This document shows, piece by piece, positions 7,206 through 11,877 of a stretch of 11,877 nt of DNA; within the stretch, counting starts at the first letter, position 1, and each line of letters begins with the position of its first letter. Origin of the DNA: CAYLOC01 sp964385195. GTDB taxonomy: Bacteria > Actinomycetota > Actinomycetes > Propionibacteriales > Nocardioidaceae. A model generated the notes under the pieces. That model searched no databases, was not told the DNA's origin, and saw only the letters and a list, made by a program, of their open reading frames with translations. Made by a program: the position numbers and the translations under genes. The stretch lies in assembly GCA_964385195.1 (NCBI GenBank), contig CAYLOC010000094.1:1-11877 (forward strand). The letters are read 5' to 3'.

Positions 7206-7738
7206 TCCGCACCATGCATCCGGAACAGGGCCGCTGTCATGTTGACGTGGATGGCTCCCTCCGACCGCGGGGGGCGGGCGTTCCCGTGCAGCAGGTGGGA
7301 GGCGCGGGTCACCAGTTCCTCGGCGGCCGCCCAGTCCTCCGGGGAGACCCACAGCTCGGCGTCGGTGAAGTGGCTGTCGGTGGACGGGACGTGGTGGGTG
7401 ACCCGCCGCCGCAGCTCGTCGGTGACGGCATGCACGAAGGCCAGTTCCTGGCCGGTGGTGTGGCGGTCCTCGTCGGTGGCGGGCAGCCTCGGCAGCTGCG
7501 CCTCCCGCCAGGGGTGGCGGTAGGTCTTGGCCACCCCTCCGCGGATCTTGTGGGTTCCTGCCACCTCGACCAGGCCCGCCTCTGCCAGGACCCGCAGATG
7601 GTACGACGCGTTCGCCTGGGTGATGTCCAGCTCGCGCGCCACCTGGGACGCGCTGAGCTCGGCGCCGGTCAGCAGCGACAGCATCCGCAGTCGCAAGGGG
7701 TGTGCGGTGGCGCGGAGCCGGGCAACCTCAAAAGACAT
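7202..7738 (-). CDS. ArsR-like winged-helix transcriptional regulator
   Basis: A 178-residue DNA-binding protein, probably the local repressor of the exporter operon. The N-terminal third is a winged helix of the HTH_20/ArsR type: TAHPLRLRMLSLL (11-23), recognition region SASQVARELDITQANASYHL (29-48), then RVLAEAGLVEVAG and the wing around GTHKIRGGVAKTYRHP (61-76). The C-terminal part (about 90-178) is charged and probably serves dimerisation or ligand sensing; no cysteine metal site like that of ArsR or SmtB is visible. The ATG at 7738 sits 7 bases after a consensus -10 box with no ribosome site, so the mRNA should be leaderless. It is divergent from pxpA across 80 bases and overlaps the exporter gene by 4 bases. 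Confidence 0.91.
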   Translation of the reverse strand: MSFEVARLRATAHPLRLRMLSLLTGAELSASQVARELDITQANASYHLRVLAEAGLVEVAGTHKIRGGVAKTYRHPWREAQLPRLPATDEDRHTTGQELAFVHAVTDELRRRVTHHVPSTDSHFTDAELWVSPEDWAAAEELVTRASHLLHGNARPPRSEGAIHVNMTAALFRMHGAE

Positions 7739-7745
7739 GTTGGGG

Positions 7746-7775
7746 AGTCTAGGCCGGGGAAACGGTAGCCGTCAA
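7746..7775 (-). promoter_or_regulatory. Near-consensus housekeeping promoter of the winged-helix/MFS operon
   Basis: Minus strand TTGACG (7775-7770), an 18-base spacer and TAGACT (7751-7746) closely match the actinobacterial primary-sigma promoter. Only 7 bases separate the -10 box from ATG 7738, so transcription should start at the start codon. The spacer holds ACGG-TAG-CCGT (7762-7772), a small dyad that could be the regulator's own operator. Confidence 0.82.
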
Positions 7776-7791
7776 ACACTCCTTTGGCAGT

Positions 7792-7813
7792 TAGGCTGGT
7801 GGCAGTGAGGAGG
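7792..7813 (+). promoter_or_regulatory. Possible -10 box and ribosome site of the pxpABC operon
   Basis: TAGGCT (7792-7797) fits a -10 box for rightward transcription, but no good -35 is seen 17-18 bases upstream, where the sequence overlaps the divergent promoter. GAGGAGG (7807-7813) is a strong ribosome site 5 bases before GTG 7819 and fixes that start. Shared control with the divergent regulator is plausible. Confidence 0.5.
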
Positions 7814-7818
7814 ACCGC

Positions 7819-8556
7819 GTGGAGACGGTGGACTTGAATGCCGACGTCGGTGAGGGCTTCGGCTACGACGCTGACCTGATGCGCGTGATCACCTCGGCCA
7901 ACGTGGCTTGCGGATTTCACGCCGGGGACGCTGCGACGATGCGGCAGTTGTGTAGGTGGGCGGCGGAGTACGGCGTTGCCGTGGGCGCGCAGTTCTCCTA
8001 CCGCGACCGGGAGGGGTTCGGTCGCCGGGACATCGAGGTCGGGGCCGAGCAGCTGGCCGCTGATCTTGCTGAACAGGTGGAGAGCCTGGCTGCCGCGGCA
8101 CGCGCGGCGGGGACCGCAGTGACCTATGTCAAGCCCCACGGCGCGCTGTACAACCGCGCGGTGTGGGACGACGAGCGCGCCGCGGCGGTGACGGGTGTGG
8201 CGCAGCGGTATGGGCTGCCCGTGCTGACGCTGCCTGGCTCCCGGCTCGCGGCCCGCGCGGAGACGGCGGGACTCGGCGTACGCCGAGAGTTCTTCGTCGA
8301 CCGTGCCTACGACGCGGAGGGGCATCTGGTACCCCGGTCGCAGCCGGGCGCGGTGCTGACCGACACTGCGGCGATCACCGCACGGGTGCACCAGTTGGTG
8401 ACCCGCGGGACCGTGACCACGATGGAGGGGACGGTGCTGGCCGTCTCCGCGGACAGCCTGTGCCTGCACGGGGACACACCCGACGCGCTGGACCTGGCCC
8501 ATGCGGTCCGGGCCGCACTGGCCGACCTCGGCATCCCGGTGGCCCCATGCAGGTGA
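7819..8556 (+). CDS. pxpA: 5-oxoprolinase subunit A (LamB/YcsF family)
   Basis: One of three subunits of the bacterial ATP-dependent 5-oxoprolinase, which opens 5-oxo-L-proline (pyroglutamate) to L-glutamate in the cytosol. The product is 245 residues, like E. coli PxpA (244). It shows the family motifs in order: VDLNADVGEGFG (4-15), SANVACGFHAGD (26-37), REGFGRR (64-70), YVKPHGALYN (103-112), FVDRAYDAEGHLVPRSQPGA and LCLHGDTPDA. Where E. coli has GAHPSFPD this protein has GAQFSYRD (56-63), so a His in that motif is replaced by Gln58; I believe related actinobacterial proteins share this, but cannot check. GTG 7819 has a strong ribosome site. The 3' end overlaps pxpB by 10 bases, so the subunits are probably translated together. 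Confidence 0.94.
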   Translation: METVDLNADVGEGFGYDADLMRVITSANVACGFHAGDAATMRQLCRWAAEYGVAVGAQFSYRDREGFGRRDIEVGAEQLAADLAEQVESLAAAARAAGTAVTYVKPHGALYNRAVWDDERAAAVTGVAQRYGLPVLTLPGSRLAARAETAGLGVRREFFVDRAYDAEGHLVPRSQPGAVLTDTAAITARVHQLVTRGTVTTMEGTVLAVSADSLCLHGDTPDALDLAHAVRAALADLGIPVAPCR

Positions 8557-9182
8557 CCGTGCATCCCGTCGGCGACCAGGCGTTGCTCGCCGAGGTCGTC
8601 GACACCGCAGCGGCGCAGCGGCTGTACCGGTGGATCCGCGCCCGGACCGACCTCCCGGCCCCCACCGACGTCGTCCCCGCGGCCCGCAGGGTTGGGGTGG
8701 CGGGGGGGCCGGCGGTGGTGGGGGGGGCGTGCGTTTTTTCAGACGCTGAGCACGCTCTAGCGGTCTCAGCGTCTGACAACTCAGAGGCGGGGGAGGCGGG
8801 GGAGGTGGTGGTGCTGCCCGTGGAGTACGGCGGAGAGGACCTCGCCGCCGTTGCCCGGGAGTGGGGAACCACCGAGTCCGCCGTGGTACGCCGACACCAG
8901 CAGAGCCGGTTCACCGTCGCGTTCTGCGGGTTCGCGCCCGGTTTCGGCTACTGCACCGCGACGCCGCCGCTGCCGCCGGTGCCCCGCCGTACCGACCCCC
9001 GGCCCCGCGTGCCGGCCGGTGCGGTCGCCCTTGCCGACACCTACTGCGGGGTGTACCCGCGGGCGATGCCCGGAGGGTGGCAGGTGATCGGCCGCACCGA
9101 CGCGACGCTGTTCGACCCGGAGCGGGACCCCCCGGCGTTGCTCGTCCCCGGCACGGTCGTCCGCTTCGAGGAGGCGGAGTGA
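8547..9182 (+). CDS. pxpB: 5-oxoprolinase subunit B (KipI-like), with an odd internal segment
   Basis: The 211-residue partner of PxpC in 5-oxoprolinase; its homologue KipI in Bacillus also inhibits kinase KinA. The start is ATG 8547, inside the end of pxpA, giving the expected MQVTVHPVGDQALLAEV. The C-terminal half is canonical: VLPVEYGGEDLAAVA (89-103), FTVAFCGFAPGFGY, VPAGAVALADTYCGVYPR and PGGWQVIGRTDATLFDP. Residues about 49-87, which should form a variable helical linker after VVPAARRV, are instead Gly/Ala/Ser/Glu-rich. They are encoded by G7, G8 and T6 runs plus a 38-base hairpin with codons rare in the neighbours (TTT, CTA, TCA, TCT). The frame stays open, so the protein may be functional. 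It ends with TGA sharing bases with the GTG start of pxpC. Confidence 0.91.
   Translation: MQVTVHPVGDQALLAEVVDTAAAQRLYRWIRARTDLPAPTDVVPAARRVGVAGGPAVVGGACVFSDAEHALAVSASDNSEAGEAGEVVVLPVEYGGEDLAAVAREWGTTESAVVRRHQQSRFTVAFCGFAPGFGYCTATPPLPPVPRRTDPRPRVPAGAVALADTYCGVYPRAMPGGWQVIGRTDATLFDPERDPPALLVPGTVVRFEEAE
8694..8802. repeat. G-run and homopolymer-rich island inside pxpB
   Basis: Within about 110 bases of coding DNA lie G runs of 4 (8694-8697), 7 (8702-8708), 8 (8720-8727), 5 (8789-8793) and 5 (8798-8802), a T6 run (8734-8739), and AGGCGGGGG twice in tandem (8785-8802). The coding-strand G runs could fold into a quadruplex. Nothing else in the window looks like this. The runs are slippage-prone positions. 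Confidence 0.9.
8739..8776. repeat. 38-bp palindromic element within the pxpB reading frame
   Basis: TCAGACGCTGAG (8739-8750) and CTCAGCGTCTGA (8765-8776) form a perfect 12-bp inverted repeat. Between them CGC (8753-8755) and GCG (8760-8762) add a short inner stem with a 4-base loop. A T6 run precedes it on the plus strand and none follows, so it is not an intrinsic terminator in either direction. It is translated in frame as SDAEHALAVSASD. The lower GC and unusual codons suggest a small inserted palindrome. Confidence 0.9.
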
Positions 9183-10111
9183 CGCTGCTGGTCGCCGACC
9201 CCGGTCCGTCGTTGCTGGTGCAGGACCTCGGGCGGCCCGGATACGCCCACCTCGGTGTACCGCGCTCCGGCGCGCTTGACCCTGCCGCTCTTTCCCTGGC
9301 GAACCGGCTCGTGGGAAACCCCGACCATGCGGCGGGGCTGGAGTCCCTGCTCGGTGGTGTCGAACTCGTCGCCGAGGCATCGCTGCGGTTCGCTGTCACC
9401 GGCGCACGACTCCCGGTGTCGGTCGATGACCGAAAGGTGCCGTGGGGAACCGCGGTGTCGGTCCGTGCCGGTCAGCGGGTCATCCTGGGCTCCCCGGAAA
9501 CGGGGTTGCGGAGCTGGGTGGCGCTGTCAGGGGGCGTGACGGTCCCGTCGGTGCTCGGCAGTTGCTCCACCGACACGTTGACCGGCCTGGGGCCGGCGCC
9601 CCTGCGGCCTGGTGACCGGCTGCGGTTGGGGGGCCGCCCCGGTGACCCCGTGGACGCGGCGGCGCTGGACCGGGTGGTGGCGGACCCCTCCCTGGGGGTC
9701 CACGTCGGTCCCCGCGCGGACTGGTTCACCGACGATGCGTGGTCAGCGCTCATCGGCACCGAGTACGTCGTGGCGCGGGACAGTGACCGGGTGGCACTGC
9801 GGCTCGAGGGGCCACCGTTGCCCCGCCGGATCACCGCCGAACTGCCCAGTGAGGGTTTGGTGGCCGGCGCGGTGCAGGTCCCCGCAACCGGGAAACCCCT
9901 GGTGTTCCTCGCCGATCACCCCACCACTGGCGGCTACCCGGTCGTAGCGGTGGTCACCGTGGCCGACCTGGCCCGCTGTGCGCAGCTCCGTCCGGGTGAC
10001 ACGGTGCGGTTCAGCAGCCGGATTCGTTCTCCGCGCGGCCGCCGCGATCGCGGTGCATCGCGAAGAAGACCGACCACCGTTCCCCCGGGGAGTCCGCCGA
10101 GCGCTGTTTGA
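9179..10111 (+). CDS. pxpC: 5-oxoprolinase subunit C (biotin-dependent carboxyltransferase-like family)
   Basis: Third subunit of the ATP-dependent 5-oxoprolinase; with PxpB it forms the part related to urea amidolyase and KipA. Start GTG 9179 overlaps the pxpB stop (GTGA) and yields 310 residues. Hallmarks are DPGPSLLVQDLGRPGYAHLG (7-26), VPRSGALDPAALSLANRLVG (27-46), the middle SETGLRSWVALSGGV-like strand (here SPETGLRSWVALSGGV), DSDRVALRLEG, SEGLVAGAVQVP and HPTTGGYPVVAVV. After the usual near-terminal LRPGDTVRF the frame continues about 33 residues in an Arg/Pro/Ser-rich tail (SRIRSPRGRRDRGASRRR). That tail lies on the opposite strand of the next regulator's conserved C-terminal codons, so it is probably not conserved sequence. 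Overlap with the convergent gene is 101 bases. Confidence 0.93.
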   Translation: MTLLVADPGPSLLVQDLGRPGYAHLGVPRSGALDPAALSLANRLVGNPDHAAGLESLLGGVELVAEASLRFAVTGARLPVSVDDRKVPWGTAVSVRAGQRVILGSPETGLRSWVALSGGVTVPSVLGSCSTDTLTGLGPAPLRPGDRLRLGGRPGDPVDAAALDRVVADPSLGVHVGPRADWFTDDAWSALIGTEYVVARDSDRVALRLEGPPLPRRITAELPSEGLVAGAVQVPATGKPLVFLADHPTTGGYPVVAVVTVADLARCAQLRPGDTVRFSSRIRSPRGRRDRGASRRRPTTVPPGSPPSAV

Positions 10112-10601
10112 ACTCCTCCCACAGCGCCTGGAGTCGACGAGCCAGCTCGTCCCGGTCGGCTTCGGTAAGCCAGAGCGCGAGTCGAGTGGCGTCGGCCAGC
10201 TCACCACCGGACTCGTCCAGCTCGTCCAGGAAGGCCTCGAGCATCGCATGGGTCAGCGGGGCTGGCCCCGTCGTGGTCTCGGTGACGTCGACCGTCCACG
10301 ACTTCCCGGTGGCCCGGTAGGGGATCTCCCGGGCGCCCCTGGTGCCGCGGCGAGCGGGGAGTGCGCTGAGAAAACCGGTGTCGACGAGGCGCCGTACGTG
10401 GTAGAGGATGGTGGCCGGGTTCCGGTCGAGTCGGTCCGCGATCTGCCGGTTGGTCAGGGCCTCGTCCAGGCACAGCCGCAGGATCCGCAGCCGAACCGTC
10501 GAGGCAATCGCCTGCGCCTCGGCCTCGGTGGCGCGGCGCCGCTCCGGGAGGTCGGCGGGACGGTCGGTCGCCCGAGCCGGGCGTGGTTCGGCGGGCGCCA
10601 T
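10011..10601 (-). CDS. Winged-helix (ArsR/HTH_20-like) transcriptional regulator
   Basis: Second local regulator, probably controlling the divergent MFS gene and itself. I start it at ATG 10601 (196 residues), since TAGCCT lies 7 bases upstream and no ribosome site is seen; the longer frame from 10637 would begin upstream of that -10 box. The winged helix is visible: AQAIASTVRLRILRLCL (29-45), TNRQIADRLDRNPATILYHV (50-69), RRLVDTGFL, and a wing around ARRGTRGAREIPYRATG (83-99). The remainder holds an acidic helix (LEAFLDELDESGGELAD) and a C-terminal ELARRLQALWEEFKQR with GERWSVFFAMHR, as seen in this regulator group. Its last 101 bases overlap the convergent pxpC gene. Ligand unknown. Confidence 0.9.
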   Translation of the reverse strand: MAPAEPRPARATDRPADLPERRRATEAEAQAIASTVRLRILRLCLDEALTNRQIADRLDRNPATILYHVRRLVDTGFLSALPARRGTRGAREIPYRATGKSWTVDVTETTTGPAPLTHAMLEAFLDELDESGGELADATRLALWLTEADRDELARRLQALWEEFKQRSADSPGERWSVFFAMHRDRGGRAENESGC

Positions 10602-10608
10602 TCGTCCA

Positions 10609-10614
10609 AGGCTA
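10609..10614 (-). promoter_or_regulatory. -10 box for leaderless regulator mRNA
   Basis: TAGCCT on the minus strand ends 7 bases before ATG 10601, the spacing expected for transcription starting at the start codon. No good -35 is seen at 17-18 bases (AGTGAT or GTGATT). The 18-bp near-palindrome overlaps this spacer, as in autorepressed genes. Confidence 0.6.
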
Positions 10615-10617
10615 ACC

Positions 10618-10635
10618 GATTGACAATTCTCAATC
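10618..10635. promoter_or_regulatory. 18-bp near-palindromic operator between divergent regulator and MFS genes
   Basis: GATTGACAATTCTCAATC is a palindrome apart from one symmetric pair (positions 7 and 12). It lies between the two divergent starts, covers the -35 box of the rightward MFS promoter and the spacer of the leftward regulator promoter, and is AT-rich against GC-rich surroundings. It is the obvious binding-site candidate for the adjacent winged-helix protein. Confidence 0.65.
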
Positions 10636-10648
10636 ACTTGTCCACGAT
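10620..10648 (+). promoter_or_regulatory. Promoter of the second MFS gene
   Basis: A perfect TTGACA (10620-10625) is followed after 17 bases by CACGAT (10643-10648), a weak -10 box keeping the conserved A and final T. GTG 10655 begins 6 bases later with no ribosome site, so a leaderless mRNA is likely. The -35 lies inside the near-palindrome, so a bound regulator would block it. Confidence 0.6.
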
Positions 10649-10654
10649 TGCCTG

Positions 10655-11877
10655 GTGGCCGGCCTGTTGCATCACCCGGGTTTCCTGCGGCTGTGGGCCG
10701 GGGACGCGCTGAGCCAGCTCGGGACGATGGTGACGGGGCTGGCGATGCCGTTGCTGGCGTTGCGCGTGCTCGATGCCACCGCGTTCGAGGTGGGGCTGCT
10801 CACCACGTTCGAGTACCTGGCGTTCCTCCTCGTCGGGCTCCCCGCTGGCGTATGGGTGGACCGGGTGCGTCGACGGAGCGTCCTGGTGGTGGCGGACGTG
10901 GGACGTGCCGCTCTGCTCGGGTCGGTACCCGTTGCCGCAGTGCTCGGCGTACTGACGTTGTGGCAGGTGTACGTCGTGGTGCTGGCGGTCGGGGTGTGCA
11001 CGGTCTTCTTCGACGTCGCCTACCAGAGCTATCTGCCGTTCCTGGTCGGGCGGGAGCACCTGGTCGAGGGCAACGCCAAGTTGCAAGGGACGCAGTCGGT
11101 GGCGCAGCTGGCCGGCCCCAGCCTGGGTGGTCTGCTGGTCCAGGCAATCACCGCCCCCTACGCCATCGCCGCCGATGCGCTCAGCTTCGTGTGGTCGGCG
11201 TTCTGGGTCGGCAGCATCCCTCGTTCGGAGCCGCGGGTTCTCCACCGGCCAGAGCGCGCGCTCCGCCGCGAGGTTGTTGAGGGTTTGGCGTTCGTCTTCC
11301 GCCATCGCCTGTTGCGGCCGATCGCCGCCTGTACCGCGACCGCCAACTTCTGGAACGCCGCGGACCAGGCCATGGTGATGGTGCTGCTGGCGCGGGTCCT
11401 GGATCTGTCGGCGGCGGTCATCGGTCTGTTGATGTCGGCGGCCGCGTTGGGGGGACTGCTCGGCGCTGTCCTGGCACGCCGGCTGGCTACGTGGGTGGGT
11501 CAGGGGGTGCTGTTGTGGGTGAGCATGGCGGTGTCCGGGGCGACGTTCTTCGTCCAACCTTTCCTGCACCGGGACTGGACCCTGGGGGTGTTCGCGGCCG
11601 CACAGGTGCTGTTGGGACTCGGAGTCGTCGTCTACAACGTCACCCAGGTGAGCTTCCGGCAGCAGCTGTGTCCTGAACGGCTGCTCGGCCGGATGAATGC
11701 CACGGTGCGCTTCGTGGTGTGGGGTGCGATGCCGCTCGGCGGACTGCTCGGCGGCGCCCTGGCGACCGGCCTCGGCGTACGCACCACGTTGCTCATCTGT
11801 GCCGTCGGGGGCAGCCTGGCAGTGGCATGGGTGTTCTTCTCGCCACTGCGCTGGATGCGCCACCTCCCAGCCGAGGC
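10655..11877 (+). CDS. MFS transporter, EntS/drug-exporter-like (3' end outside window)
   Basis: An open frame from GTG 10655 to the window end gives 407 residues with no stop, so the gene is cut by the window edge but nearly complete for the family (about 400-430). It begins MAGLLHHPGFLRLWAGDALS, the usual N-terminus of MFS_3 exporters, followed by alternating hydrophobic segments. Motif A appears as GLPAGVWVDRVRRR (61-74), and further family marks are FFDVAYQSYLPFLVGREHLV, GNAKLQGTQSVAQLAGPSLG and a late LCPERLLGRMNATVRFVVWG. It should export an unknown small molecule across the cytoplasmic membrane. It belongs to the same broad group as the MFS protein at 5961-7205, and each has a winged-helix regulator next door. 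Transcription is probably repressed through the 10618-10635 dyad. Confidence 0.93.
   Translation, partial: MAGLLHHPGFLRLWAGDALSQLGTMVTGLAMPLLALRVLDATAFEVGLLTTFEYLAFLLVGLPAGVWVDRVRRRSVLVVADVGRAALLGSVPVAAVLGVLTLWQVYVVVLAVGVCTVFFDVAYQSYLPFLVGREHLVEGNAKLQGTQSVAQLAGPSLGGLLVQAITAPYAIAADALSFVWSAFWVGSIPRSEPRVLHRPERALRREVVEGLAFVFRHRLLRPIAACTATANFWNAADQAMVMVLLARVLDLSAAVIGLLMSAAALGGLLGAVLARRLATWVGQGVLLWVSMAVSGATFFVQPFLHRDWTLGVFAAAQVLLGLGVVVYNVTQVSFRQQLCPERLLGRMNATVRFVVWGAMPLGGLLGGALATGLGVRTTLLICAVGGSLAVAWVFFSPLRWMRHLPAE

Noticed and set aside
7206..7352. N-terminal extension of the first MFS protein to 7352
   Set aside because: The extra 49 residues overlap the regulator gene and are Pro/Arg/Gly-rich; GTG 7205 gives the coupled start and a normal MFS N-terminus.
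5286..7523. 745-codon plus-strand open frame opposite ptrB and MFS
   Set aside because: It has antisense composition (Arg, His, Gly, Gln), crosses several real genes, and shows no recognisable motif.
8739..8776. The pxpB palindrome as an intrinsic terminator
   Set aside because: The T run precedes rather than follows the hairpin on the plus strand, and the minus strand has an A run after it, so neither direction fits.
10602..10637. Longer start (ATG 10637) for the second regulator
   Set aside because: It lies upstream of the likely -10 box and inside the operator; ATG 10601 fits a leaderless transcript and the family N-terminus better.
10634..11863. 409-codon minus-strand open frame opposite the second MFS gene
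   Set aside because: The plus strand gives a clear membrane transporter; the minus product is His/Gln/Pro-rich without domains.
1..11877. CRISPR arrays, tRNA or rRNA genes, insertion sequences, phage genes, origins
   Set aside because: I looked for regular spaced repeats, transposase-like proteins, cloverleaf sequences and replication boxes and saw none.

Overview
The window reads as chromosomal DNA of a high-GC actinobacterium. The signs are strong G/C bias at third codon positions, GTG and TTG starts, a ribosomal protein S1 with the long acidic tail typical of the phylum, a group 2 sigma-70 factor, and several genes that look leaderless, with an actinobacterial -10 box (TANNNT) six to seven bases before the start codon. 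The protein styles recall Pseudonocardiales, but the genus cannot be fixed from this sequence alone.

Left part (1-2544, all rightward): the 3' end of rpsA, closed by a strong hairpin terminator; a secreted HtrA-like serine protease with a lipoprotein-type signal and a PDZ domain; then coaE, dephospho-CoA kinase. rpsA and coaE are commonly near each other in actinobacteria, so the protease sits inside a conserved neighbourhood. A triple 17-bp tandem repeat overlaps the coaE stop codon.

Middle part (2545-7738, all leftward): read in the direction of transcription, a winged-helix regulator (7738) overlaps an MFS exporter gene by 4 bases (GTGA). The exporter is followed after 9 bases by an oligopeptidase B gene (ptrB). 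After a 219-bp gap comes a group 2 sigma factor with its own promoter, a perfect GGAAT-N18-GTT match to the disulfide-stress sigma (SigR/SigH) class. The regulator promoter is near-consensus (TTGACG-N18-TAGACT) and predicts a leaderless mRNA.

Right part (7819-11877): a tightly overlapping pxpA-pxpB-pxpC operon encodes the ATP-dependent 5-oxoprolinase that returns pyroglutamate to glutamate. It is read divergently from the first regulator. pxpC converges on, and overlaps by 101 bp, a second winged-helix regulator gene. That regulator is divergent from a second MFS exporter that runs off the window, with an 18-bp near-palindrome between the two. The 5-oxoprolinase operon is thus bracketed by two regulator-plus-exporter modules.

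The points most worth a second look are the palindrome-bearing, homopolymer-rich island inside pxpB, the stress-type promoter and nearby palindromes ahead of the sigma gene, the tandem CACGTG repeat after coaE, the convergent pxpC/regulator overlap, and the regulator-exporter-oligopeptidase operon. I saw no tRNA, rRNA, CRISPR array, insertion sequence or phage gene. I found no entirely new system.
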